This document shows, in pieces, positions 34,752 through 42,651 of a DNA stretch of 64,000 bases (its first letter is position 1; every line of letters starts with the position of its first letter). The translations under genes and the position numbers were made by a program. Source of the DNA: Pedobacter miscanthi (GTDB lineage: Bacteria; Bacteroidota; Bacteroidia; Sphingobacteriales; Sphingobacteriaceae). The notes under the pieces were generated by a model that was given only the letters and a program-made list of their open reading frames with translations, did no database searches and was not told the origin of the DNA. The stretch is taken from assembly GCF_003315595.1 (NCBI RefSeq), contig NZ_QNQU01000019.1:33146-97145 (forward strand), given 5' to 3'.

Positions 34752-35512
34752 TGATAAGATTAGTAAGCATTTCAATACTATCCTTTATTTTAATTGGTTC
34801 TCTACAAGCACAATCAAAGGGAACATTAAATTATAAACTAATTACGAGAGCAGGCATTACCAATACCGAGGTAAACCATATTGTTTATTTTAAAGGAGTA
34901 AAATCGCTAGAATTAGGCATTCCTAAAAAATTAATCCCCATTACAGAAAAAAAATCTGAAACAGAGATCAGCGAAATTGTAGTTGTTAAATCTAAAAAAC
35001 CATCTTTCGTTTATAAAGATTTACGTTTAAACAAACTTATAGTTAGCGATTTTATCATATCTAAACAATATATAATCGCAGATACCTTAAATAATTTTAA
35101 GTGGAAAATAACATCAGAGCATAAAAAGATTTTAGGTTATACCTGTACAAAGGCAAACTTAAATTTTAGGGGTAGGAATTACGTAGTGTGGTTTACAGAG
35201 CAAGTTCCATTGCCTTTGGGGCCCTGGAAATTTGGAGGCTTACCCGGTTTGATTGTTAAAGTAACAGATAGCGAAGTTAAATTCGATTATGAACTAACCG
35301 GAATTAATTTAAAAGCAAAGTTTGATGATAAAATTATAGCTGTTCCAGTAGAGTATGCTAAGGATAAGCCTATTACTCCAGTACAGTTTATAAACCTGTT
35401 TAAGAAGAAACTTTCTGATATTGAAAAAATGAGTAGAACAACTACAACTTTTCAAGGTGGGCGCATAAGCAATGTAACTATTAATCTTCCCGAAAAACAA
35501 GAAAAATTTTAA
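34751..35512 (+). CDS. GLPGLI family protein, second paralogue
   Basis: 253 residues. A signal peptide ends near SLQAQ. It has the same layout as the gene before it: DTLNNFKWKI, FRGRNYVVWFTEQV, GPWKFGGLPGLIVKV, YELTGINLKAKFDDK and a shared C-terminal PEKQEKF, so it arose by tandem duplication. It starts one base inside the preceding stop and ends one base inside the next start, so the three genes are translationally coupled. Function unknown; the shared ending PEKQEKF may be a family C-terminal strand or a surface signal. Confidence 0.88.
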   Translation: MIRLVSISILSFILIGSLQAQSKGTLNYKLITRAGITNTEVNHIVYFKGVKSLELGIPKKLIPITEKKSETEISEIVVVKSKKPSFVYKDLRLNKLIVSDFIISKQYIIADTLNNFKWKITSEHKKILGYTCTKANLNFRGRNYVVWFTEQVPLPLGPWKFGGLPGLIVKVTDSEVKFDYELTGINLKAKFDDKIIAVPVEYAKDKPITPVQFINLFKKKLSDIEKMSRTTTTFQGGRISNVTINLPEKQEKF

Positions 35513-38154
35513 TGCTAAGGTGGTTTATTATTTTGGCAACCTTCTTTCTGACCCATAAAGTTTTGGGTCAAACTGTTCAGTTAACTGGTACAATATCAGC
35601 AAACAGTGAAAAATTACCCTCTGCTTCCATCCAGCTTAAAACTTTTGGTGATGAAGAACTATTATTTTATGGCTTTTCTGATGATGAAGGGAATTATAAT
35701 ATCGGGGGCAAGATAGATGGATCTGCTAAATTCCTCTTGATTGCCGCATATATTGGTTACAAAAAGGATACATTAATTATCAACCGTGCCGATTTGGTAA
35801 AACAGGCAATATTCAAACATAATTTCTCCTTGATAGAGGATAAAACGCAGTTGGATGAGATTTACATCAAAGCACCTAATCCAGTTCAGGTCACTAATGA
35901 TACTACTTCCTATAACGTTCAACGGTTTACGAGCCCCGAAGACCGAAATCTGGAAAGTGTGATCAAAAAAATGCCCGGAATGGAAGTAAATAAAGATGGT
36001 ACAATCTTTTTTAAGGGCAAAAAAATAAGTAAAGTATTGTTGGAAGGAGATGATTTAACAGGTGAGGGCTATAAGGCCATAACTAAAAATCTTAAGCCCG
36101 AATTTGTAGAAGCAGTGCAGGCGCTAGAACATTATGTAGAAGACAACCTGCTTAAAGGTATTATTAATAGCGACGACATTGTTTTAAACCTAAAAATCAA
36201 GAATAAACAGGCTAAAAAAGTAATAGGTAGTATCGACGGTGGTTTAGGTACCAATAACAGAAGAATAATATCTACCAACTTGATTTCTTTTATTGATAAA
36301 ACAAAGGTCTTCGCTTTTGCCAATCATAATAACCTAAGTACAGAATCGAACCAGAATCCTTTAGAACTGGTTGATGAAAATAGGGCATTTACTGGCAGTA
36401 ATCAACTTATCAGGCATCAGGTTGGCACCTACAATCCATTCGACGCAACATCGTACACCCTTAATAATGCTATACATGGAAGTGCAAATGCAATAACAAG
36501 ACTTACAGATAGGTTTAAGATAGGTTACGGTGTAATTTACCTGTGGAATAAATTATATGGACAAACAACGATGCGTAGCACTTACTTTGGTCCAAATGCT
36601 ATATATACCGAAGATAATGATAATAGGAAAAGCCTGAATAAGACTTTTAAAGCCGATTTTAGCGTTGATTATCTTGTTAAAAACAATGCCCGTTTTTGGG
36701 CTAAATTCTCTTACAAACAAGTGCCCGAAAGATTCAATAGCATTGCATATTCAGTGTACAATAATCTAATTGGAGATAGCGTTCTGCAGAATCAGGCTGA
36801 TCTAAACCGAAATTTTAATGCGCAGTTAAAATATACGGTAAAAGTAAACCGAACAACAGCTTATCTAATTTCGGCCAGGGTATTAACAGATGATGTTGGG
36901 CAAAAATACGAAACCGGTTCGGCGCTTTATCAAAGTATCCCTATGTTTAACGGAACACAAAACTTACTTCAAACGGTAAACAATAATAATTTTAAGTTGA
37001 AATTAGATTTTGAAGGTTTAAAAAGATCTAATACGAGCTTTTTATACCTAAATATTGGCAACGAGGCTAATGATTTTACAATAAAGTCGGATCTATTAGG
37101 GAGATATCAAGACAATCAGATTCCGATTGGGAATGCTTACATCAATGATAATGTGTTTAAACAAAACCAAACTTACGTAATCGGAAAATATGTTTATGAT
37201 AACCAACCGATAAAAATTCAGGCACAGTTAAAATCGAGCTTACTGTTTTTGAAAAATATGGGGAAAGATAGTACTTATATGATTTTGGAGCCTAGTTTGA
37301 GTTTTTCTTATAAATTATCAGATATACAACAGCTTTCAGTGGGGTATAACTATAAAAATATAAATCCACAACCGATTGAATATTATGGACACTATATTCT
37401 AACAGATCTTCGGAATTTTAACAGTGGTTTAACCAATTTTTATAATTATAATACACATGTACTAAATATAAACTATAATTTAAATGACTTTGCCAACAGC
37501 TATTTTAACCTTAATATTGCTATAAATGGAAGCTACAGTAAATATGGATTTCTCTATACCAATTTCTTCGATAATACTTTAAATTATTCAAGGAAAGAGC
37601 CATTTCGTGGCATAAAAACGATGAGCTCGAATTTTTCTGCCAAGAAGTTTTTTCCATTATTTTCTTTATCAATCACAGCTAATTATACGCCATCATATTC
37701 TGCTTATTACGGTAAAGTAGTAGATGTTGTAAACGAATACCATGCTTTTAATCAAAATGCCTTATTAAAAATAAATACAGGCTTTAATCTGCCTATCAAT
37801 TTTGGGTTGGGGGCAGAGTTACAGTTTAATTCGACGAGGAGCAAAGAGCGGCAGGTTGCAGAAAACAAATCATATAGATATACAATCGAATATAGATATA
37901 AAATCAGTGATCAGATTTTTAACTTTTCATCATACAATATGTATAAAATGAATGGTCAGAATTTTAACCTGATTGATACAGAACTTCAATATAATCCTGC
38001 GAAAGGAAGTTTTAAATATAGCATTCAAGGGAAAAACCTGGCGAATCTTAAGGCCTTTACCAATTTTAATATTAGTGAGGTATCTTCGTCAAATTATTCG
38101 TCTTCGATTTTGGGCAGATATATTATGCTTAATGTATCGATGTCGATAAAATAG
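35512..38154 (+). CDS. TonB-receptor-like outer membrane barrel with CarboxypepD_reg-like domain
   Basis: 880 residues. The signal peptide ends at HKVLGQ. A CarboxypepD_reg-like domain (residues ~20-105, with VQLTGTISANSEKLPSASIQ) is followed by a plug-like domain with MPGMEVNKDGTIFF and KVLLEGDDLTGEGYKAI, and then a large barrel with many alternating aromatic strands to the C-terminus. No TonB box is obvious, which is common in this PF14905-type group. As third gene of the GLPGLI operon it likely acts with those proteins at the outer membrane. Cargo unknown; a terminator follows. Confidence 0.87.
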   Translation: MLRWFIILATFFLTHKVLGQTVQLTGTISANSEKLPSASIQLKTFGDEELLFYGFSDDEGNYNIGGKIDGSAKFLLIAAYIGYKKDTLIINRADLVKQAIFKHNFSLIEDKTQLDEIYIKAPNPVQVTNDTTSYNVQRFTSPEDRNLESVIKKMPGMEVNKDGTIFFKGKKISKVLLEGDDLTGEGYKAITKNLKPEFVEAVQALEHYVEDNLLKGIINSDDIVLNLKIKNKQAKKVIGSIDGGLGTNNRRIISTNLISFIDKTKVFAFANHNNLSTESNQNPLELVDENRAFTGSNQLIRHQVGTYNPFDATSYTLNNAIHGSANAITRLTDRFKIGYGVIYLWNKLYGQTTMRSTYFGPNAIYTEDNDNRKSLNKTFKADFSVDYLVKNNARFWAKFSYKQVPERFNSIAYSVYNNLIGDSVLQNQADLNRNFNAQLKYTVKVNRTTAYLISARVLTDDVGQKYETGSALYQSIPMFNGTQNLLQTVNNNNFKLKLDFEGLKRSNTSFLYLNIGNEANDFTIKSDLLGRYQDNQIPIGNAYINDNVFKQNQTYVIGKYVYDNQPIKIQAQLKSSLLFLKNMGKDSTYMILEPSLSFSYKLSDIQQLSVGYNYKNINPQPIEYYGHYILTDLRNFNSGLTNFYNYNTHVLNINYNLNDFANSYFNLNIAINGSYSKYGFLYTNFFDNTLNYSRKEPFRGIKTMSSNFSAKKFFPLFSLSITANYTPSYSAYYGKVVDVVNEYHAFNQNALLKINTGFNLPINFGLGAELQFNSTRSKERQVAENKSYRYTIEYRYKISDQIFNFSSYNMYKMNGQNFNLIDTELQYNPAKGSFKYSIQGKNLANLKAFTNFNISEVSSSNYSSSILGRYIMLNVSMSIK

Positions 38155-38171
38155 TTCACTTGCTTTAAAAC

Positions 38172-38203
38172 AAAAAAGACCTACATCGCTGTAAGTCTTT
38201 TTT
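38172..38203. terminator. Bidirectional terminator between convergent genes
   Basis: Stem AAAAAAGACCTACA/TGTAAGTCTTTTTT with one mismatch around a 4-nt loop, with A- and T-tracts. It lies 17 bp after the barrel gene and 2 bp from the stop of the convergent Spy-like gene. Confidence 0.85.
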
Positions 38204-38204
38204 A

Positions 38205-38645
38205 TTATGGTCTTTGCCCGCCTTTAAACCTGTTGAGCAGTTCGCGTTTAAAACCTTCTTGTGCCCTGTAAAACTTACCTACCACTTTAATGGGCAATGC
38301 AGATTTAAACCTGGCGTAATATTTCTTATCCAGGTTGAGGTCTTTTTGCTTAAAATCGAATTCACTGGTGATCAAACTCTGTACCTGTGCATCGGTTAAA
38401 TTATCAATTTCGGTAGTTTTACGGAAAGAGATCATTTTTTGCATGCGTTCTTTGCGCAAGGCATTTTGCTCAGATTGCATATCATTGTAGATGGGCCAGA
38501 AAATTTTGGCTTCTTCAGGCGATAAATCCAGTTTTTGAGTAAAAAAAGCTATTTTAAGTGATTCTATTTCCTCTCCGCTTGGTCTTTGCGCCAAAACGGT
38601 AGCAGGCAATATGAACATTAAAGCAACAAAAATTAAATTCTTCAT
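38205..38645 (-). CDS. Small periplasmic Spy/CpxP-like protein in a sigma-factor operon
   Basis: 146 residues. Signal peptide ending at TVLAQ, then helices with FFTQKLDLSPEEAKIFWPIY, and a DLNLDKKYYARFKSALP segment, the layout of periplasmic heavy-metal/Spy-CpxP-like proteins in Bacteroidota. It begins 4 bp after the stop of the anti-sigma-like gene and shares its operon. A role in sensing or buffering envelope stress is suggested by the context and by the family, not shown directly. Confidence 0.75.
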   Translation of the reverse strand: MKNLIFVALMFILPATVLAQRPSGEEIESLKIAFFTQKLDLSPEEAKIFWPIYNDMQSEQNALRKERMQKMISFRKTTEIDNLTDAQVQSLITSEFDFKQKDLNLDKKYYARFKSALPIKVVGKFYRAQEGFKRELLNRFKGGQRP

Positions 38646-38648
38646 TTC

Positions 38649-39320
38649 TTAATTATTTAATTCCTGAGATAAATCACTAGAAGAGAAATTGCTCAGGATG
38701 TAGTTTTCCATTTCTGTATCTGAGGCAGAAGTAGTTTTGATATTTTGTGTTTTATTTTGAGCTTCTAAATGATCGATGATCGTACTTTCGTCAATATCGT
38801 ATAACATTTGCTCGTTCATGGCTTCTGCCGATTGTACCTGTTGAACGTTATTTGTTGATCCGTTCTGATAAAAATAAACACCAAAAGAAGCCATCAATAA
38901 GAAACATGCGGCACTTGCATATTTAACCAGATTACGTCGCCATAAAGGAATAACCTTTTCCTCTTTTTTAGCATCAGGTTGTTTTTCGGGCTCCAGCGCT
39001 GCAATTTTATCCGTTATCCTGCTTTGTAAAGTATCAAAGTAATGTTCAGGAACGGCAAAAGCATTTTCTGCCTTAGGCATTGTTTCTAAAGCTATGCGGG
39101 TTTCAATGCGCTCCGTTAATTCTTCAAAATAATTCTGCGGAACTTCAAAATTATTGTTTGTGGTTTTCTGTTTTAATCTATCTAAAAAGACAGCAGAAAA
39201 AATAGCCTCTTCACAATTTTCGAAATATCCATCAGGAACGGAGAAAGGATTGCGTTTGCCCATGGCCGCAAGGGTAGGAGCTTCGTTCATCCAGTCGTTA
39301 TTTTCTATATTTTCGTTCAT
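38649..39320 (-). CDS. Putative membrane anti-sigma factor
   Basis: 223 residues from the ATG at 39320; a TTG 18 bp upstream is less likely. A cytoplasmic N-terminus of ~115 residues holds three copies of a VPxxYFE motif (VPDGYFEN, VPQNYFEE, VPEHYFDT), about 45 residues apart, a pattern that could serve as binding sites. One TM segment (ASAACFLLMASFGVYFY) separates it from a ~65-residue periplasmic end. Placed directly after an ECF sigma gene and before a Spy-like gene, it is the obvious candidate to hold the sigma factor. No classical zinc-binding anti-sigma (HxxxCxxC) motif is present. Confidence 0.78.
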   Translation of the reverse strand: MNENIENNDWMNEAPTLAAMGKRNPFSVPDGYFENCEEAIFSAVFLDRLKQKTTNNNFEVPQNYFEELTERIETRIALETMPKAENAFAVPEHYFDTLQSRITDKIAALEPEKQPDAKKEEKVIPLWRRNLVKYASAACFLLMASFGVYFYQNGSTNNVQQVQSAEAMNEQMLYDIDESTIIDHLEAQNKTQNIKTTSASDTEMENYILSNFSSSDLSQELNN

Positions 39321-39353
39321 CACAGATATATGATACAATTAAAGTGAAAAGGT

Positions 39354-39914
39354 TTAATAGTCTATCTCATCATTTGTTATAAAAGCTTCAATTTTTTTTG
39401 CCGCAATATGAAATGACGCTTTTAAAGCACCTACCGAGGTGCCTAAAACTTCCGAAATTTCTTCATATTTCATATCGTCAAAATATTTCATGTTGAAGAT
39501 AATGCGTTGTTTTTCGGGTAGTGTAAGGATGGCTTTTTGCAGTTTAAGCTCGAGTTTGTCGCCGTTAAAGTAAGATGATGCAACCAGGTTATCCGCAAGT
39601 TCGGACGAAACTTCATCCAGAGGGGTATTGCTGCGCTGTTTTTGCTTGTTTAAAAAAGTGATCGATTCGTTGGTGGCAATGCGGTAAATCCAGGTATAAA
39701 GCTGCGAATCGCTTCTAAACTTATCGAGGTTTTTCCAAACTTTAACAAATACCTCCTGCAATAGGTCATCGCAGTCGTCGTGGTTTAATACCAGCCTGCG
39801 GATGTGCCAGTATATTTTTTGCTGATATTTTTTCAATAACAGGTTAAAGGCTTCATTACGCGTGCGCTCTACAGCAAACAATGCAAGGATTTCTGAATCT
39901 TCAACTTGTTTCAT
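39354..39914 (-). CDS. ECF RNA polymerase sigma factor
   Basis: 186 residues. Region 2 reads NLDKFRSDSQLYTWIYRIAT with the DCDDLLQEVFVKVWK -10-recognition helix, and region 4 shows LPEKQRIIFNMKYFDDMKYE and SEVLGTSVGALKASFHIAAK, the -35-recognition helix. The pattern is that of Bacteroidota ECF sigma factors. The anti-sigma-like gene starts 33 bp downstream, which suggests an autoregulated operon. It is preceded by a heptad array. Confidence 0.95.
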   Translation of the reverse strand: MKQVEDSEILALFAVERTRNEAFNLLLKKYQQKIYWHIRRLVLNHDDCDDLLQEVFVKVWKNLDKFRSDSQLYTWIYRIATNESITFLNKQKQRSNTPLDEVSSELADNLVASSYFNGDKLELKLQKAILTLPEKQRIIFNMKYFDDMKYEEISEVLGTSVGALKASFHIAAKKIEAFITNDEIDY

Positions 39915-39923
39915 TATTTTTTT

Positions 39924-40009
39924 AGATGTGAGATACGAGATATGAGACGTGAGATTCGCTTAGACACAACGTCTCAAATCTCACATCTAATTTCTCATAT
40001 CTAATGTCC
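39924..40009. repeat. Inverted heptad array (AGANNNG theme)
   Basis: Left arm 39924-39958: AGATGTG, AGATACG, AGATATG, AGACGTG, AGATTCG. Right arm 39968-40009: AACGTCT, CAAATCT, CACATCT, AATTTCT, CATATCT, AATGTCC. The two arms are mutually complementary in theme and partly in sequence, with a 9-nt loop. It fills the whole spacer between the sigma-factor start and the transketolase stop. Confidence 0.85.
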
Positions 40010-40014
40010 CAAAT

Positions 40015-40971
40015 TTATTTTTTTCTGCCGATTACTTTCTGCACCGCTTCAACAATGTTTACAGCATCCAGGCCATATTTAGCCATTAGCTGATCTGGTG
40101 TTCCGCTTTCGCCAAAAGTATCGTTTGTAGCTACAAATTCCTGTGGGGTTGGCAGTTCGGTAGTTAATAAACGGGCAACACTTTCGCCCAAACCACCAAA
40201 TTTGTTATGCTCTTCGCAGGTAACCACACAACCAGTTTTTTTAACCGATTTTAAGATGGCTTCGTCATCCAAAGGTTTAATGGTGTGGATGTTGATAATT
40301 TCTGCATCAATACCCAGTTCAGCCAGTTTTTCGCCAGCTTCAATTGCTTTCCAAACCATGTGGCCGGTGGCAATAATGGTAACGTCGGTTCCTTCGTTTA
40401 CCATCCAGGCTTTACCGATTTCAAATTTCTGATCAGGATCTGTAAATACAGGAATAACCGGACGGCCAAAACGCAAATAAACTGGTCCTTCGTATTCTGC
40501 AATGGCTAAAGTTGCTGCTTTGGTTTGGTTATAATCGCAAGGATTGATAACCACCATGCCCGGCAACATTTTCATCAAACCGATATCTTCTAAAATCTGG
40601 TGGGTTGCACCATCTTCGCCCAGGGTTAAACCCGCATGAGAAGCACAGATTTTAACGTTTTTATTAGAATAAGCTACCGATTGACGGATCTGATCATAAA
40701 CACGGCCGGTTGAGAAGTTGGCAAAAGTACCTGTGAATGGAATTTTACCACCAATAGTCATACCTGCTGCAATACCGATCATATTTGCTTCGGCAATACC
40801 AACCTGTGTAAAACGCTCAGGGAAATCTTTAATAAAGGCATCCATCTTAAGCGATCCGACTAAATCGGCACATAATGCAACTACATTTTCGTTTTTCTTT
40901 CCAGCTTCATGTAAGCCGGCACCAAAACCCGAACGTGTATCTTTTTTTTCTGTGTACGTATATTTTTTCAC
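40015..40971 (-). CDS. Transketolase C-terminal subunit
   Basis: 318 residues, carrying the PYR and C-terminal domains of transketolase in a separate gene, a known arrangement. The start is a GTG at 40971 that gives MKKYTYTEKKDTRSGF, the expected N-terminus; no ATG is close. TPP-binding features such as GIAEANMIGIAAGM with Glu and the conserved DGATHQ are visible. It combines with the N-terminal subunit (41109-41954) to move two-carbon units in the pentose phosphate pathway. It follows that gene on the same strand after 137 bp with a heptad array. Confidence 0.92.
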   Translation of the reverse strand: MKKYTYTEKKDTRSGFGAGLHEAGKKNENVVALCADLVGSLKMDAFIKDFPERFTQVGIAEANMIGIAAGMTIGGKIPFTGTFANFSTGRVYDQIRQSVAYSNKNVKICASHAGLTLGEDGATHQILEDIGLMKMLPGMVVINPCDYNQTKAATLAIAEYEGPVYLRFGRPVIPVFTDPDQKFEIGKAWMVNEGTDVTIIATGHMVWKAIEAGEKLAELGIDAEIINIHTIKPLDDEAILKSVKKTGCVVTCEEHNKFGGLGESVARLLTTELPTPQEFVATNDTFGESGTPDQLMAKYGLDAVNIVEAVQKVIGRKK

Positions 40972-41030
40972 GTTTTTATATTTTTAATTAGCTGCGTTCA
41001 AACTTGCTTCGCAGGTTTTCATTGTTTTTT

Positions 41031-41105
41031 AGATATGAGATCAGAGATTTTAGCTGTGAGATCAGGCGATAATTTATCTCAAATCTCATATATTGTCTCG
41101 AATCT
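41031..41105. repeat. Inverted heptad array between transketolase genes
   Basis: Left arm 41031-41065: AGATATG, AGATCAG, AGATTTT, AGCTGTG, AGATCAG. Right arm 41073-41105: TTTATCT, CAAATCT, CATATAT, then TGTCT and CGAATCT with one phase shift. Same AGA/TCT theme as at 39924, which suggests a common origin. Confidence 0.8.
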
Positions 41106-41108
41106 ATT

Positions 41109-41954
41109 TTAGTAGTCGCCTAAAGTTTCTGGTAATTGCGCTAAAGCTGCTGCCAATTGCTCGTCGTTAGGCGCTGTACCATGCCATTTATGCGTACCCA
41201 TCATATAATCTACACCAGCACCCATTTGTGTGCTCATCAGATTTAAGATTGGTTTACCTTTTCCTGTAAGGGTTTTTGCATAATGTAAGCCTTCAACAAT
41301 AGATTGCATATCGTTACCATCAGTATTGATTACATGCCATCCGAAAGCTTCGAATTTAGCTTGTAAACTATCTAATGAAAGTACTTTTTTAGTTGGTCCG
41401 TCAATCTGCTGACCGTTGTAATCAACACTGCAGATGAGGCGGTCTAATTCATGAAAAGGAGCAAACATTGCAGCTTCCCAGTTTTGTCCTTCCTGCAATT
41501 CGCCATCACCATGTAAGGTGAAAACATAAGAATTATCGTTGTTTAACCTTTTGGTTAACGCAGCACCGATGGCTACCGACATACCCTGACCTAATGAACC
41601 AGATGCAACACGGATTCCCGGTAAATGCTCGTGAGTGGTTGGGTGACCTTGTAATCTGGAATCCAGTTTACGGAAAGTTGCCAATTCACTTTTATCAAAA
41701 TAACCTGCATGTGCCAGGGTACTGTACCAAACCGGAGAAATGTGACCGTTCGACAGGAAGAATAAATCTTCGCCAATACCATCCATAGTGAAATCTTTAT
41801 TGTGGTTTAGGACTTCGAAATACAGGGCGGTAAAAAAATCGGCGCAACCCAATGAACCACCTGGGTGGCCCGATTGACATCCGTGAACCATTCTTACGAT
41901 ATCTCTTCTGATCTGAGAGGCAATATCTTCTAGCTCTTTAATTGTATGTTTCAT
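41109..41954 (-). CDS. Transketolase N-terminal subunit
   Basis: 281 residues, the PP (TPP-pyrophosphate-binding) half. It has GCQSGHPGGSLGCADF near the start, SNGHISPVWYSTLAHAGY, LGQGMSVAIGAAL, and the TPP metal motif GDGELQEGQNWEA (GDG...N) around residues 150-162. It forms an enzyme with the C-terminal subunit downstream. First gene of the pair, with a TAnnTTTG box 26 bp upstream. Confidence 0.94.
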   Translation of the reverse strand: MKHTIKELEDIASQIRRDIVRMVHGCQSGHPGGSLGCADFFTALYFEVLNHNKDFTMDGIGEDLFFLSNGHISPVWYSTLAHAGYFDKSELATFRKLDSRLQGHPTTHEHLPGIRVASGSLGQGMSVAIGAALTKRLNNDNSYVFTLHGDGELQEGQNWEAAMFAPFHELDRLICSVDYNGQQIDGPTKKVLSLDSLQAKFEAFGWHVINTDGNDMQSIVEGLHYAKTLTGKGKPILNLMSTQMGAGVDYMMGTHKWHGTAPNDEQLAAALAQLPETLGDY

Positions 41955-41980
41955 TAAAATAAGAGGTTGTTGTTACATAG

Positions 41981-41988
41981 CAAAGGTA
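41981..41988 (-). promoter_or_regulatory. Putative -7 promoter box of the transketolase genes
   Basis: TACCTTTG on the minus strand fits TAnnTTTG, 26 bp before the ATG of the N-terminal subunit. No -33 box found. Confidence 0.5.
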
Positions 41989-42011
41989 ATATTTTACCCG
42001 CTATATCATAA

Positions 42012-42476
42012 TTAGTTATTGATTAAATCGAGTACTTGTTGTGTAGCGTTTTTTGTGTCAACTTTTTTGATGATGTGTGCAATTTTTCCATCACCATCGA
42101 TAATAAAAGTGGTACGTACGGTACCCATATATTTTTTACCATACATGTTTTTTTCTGCCCAAACGCCATAGTCGTTTACAATTTGCTGATCGGTATCAGC
42201 TAACAATGTAAATGGTAAGTTGTGTTTGGTTACAAATTTATGGTGCGACTTTTCGTCATCCACACTTACACCTAAAACTACAATGCCTTTGGCCTGTAAA
42301 CCCTGGTAGTTATCCCTGAAATCGCAGGCTTCTGCAGTACAGCCTGGGGTATCATCTTTCGGATAAAAATAAAGTACAACGGTTTTGCCTTTAAAATCGC
42401 TTAAGGAAACTTCGTTGCCATTTTGATCTTTTGATGTAATTGCCGGTGCCTGATCACCTTCTTTTAACTCTGCCAT
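42012..42476 (-). CDS. bcp: Thioredoxin-dependent thiol peroxidase (Bcp/PrxQ)
   Basis: 154 residues. PKDDTPGCTAEACDFRDNY contains the peroxidatic Cys46 and the resolving Cys51 five residues later, the atypical two-Cys layout of Bcp. A thioredoxin fold precedes it (KTVVLYFYPK). It reduces hydrogen and lipid peroxides using thioredoxin. The gene sits just upstream of the transketolase operon's promoter on the same strand. Confidence 0.95.
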   Translation of the reverse strand: MAELKEGDQAPAITSKDQNGNEVSLSDFKGKTVVLYFYPKDDTPGCTAEACDFRDNYQGLQAKGIVVLGVSVDDEKSHHKFVTKHNLPFTLLADTDQQIVNDYGVWAEKNMYGKKYMGTVRTTFIIDGDGKIAHIIKKVDTKNATQQVLDLINN

Positions 42477-42651
42477 ATATAATGATTGAATTTTGAATGT
42501 TTAACGATAGAATGTTATTATCACGTGCAATTTAAACAGTTTAAAGGATTATACTGTTCAGGATATGTTAAAAGATGACATTTCTGCGTTCAAAGTATAA
42601 GTTTTTACGACATCCTGATCATGAAATCCCATAATCCAAAAAATCCTGTTC

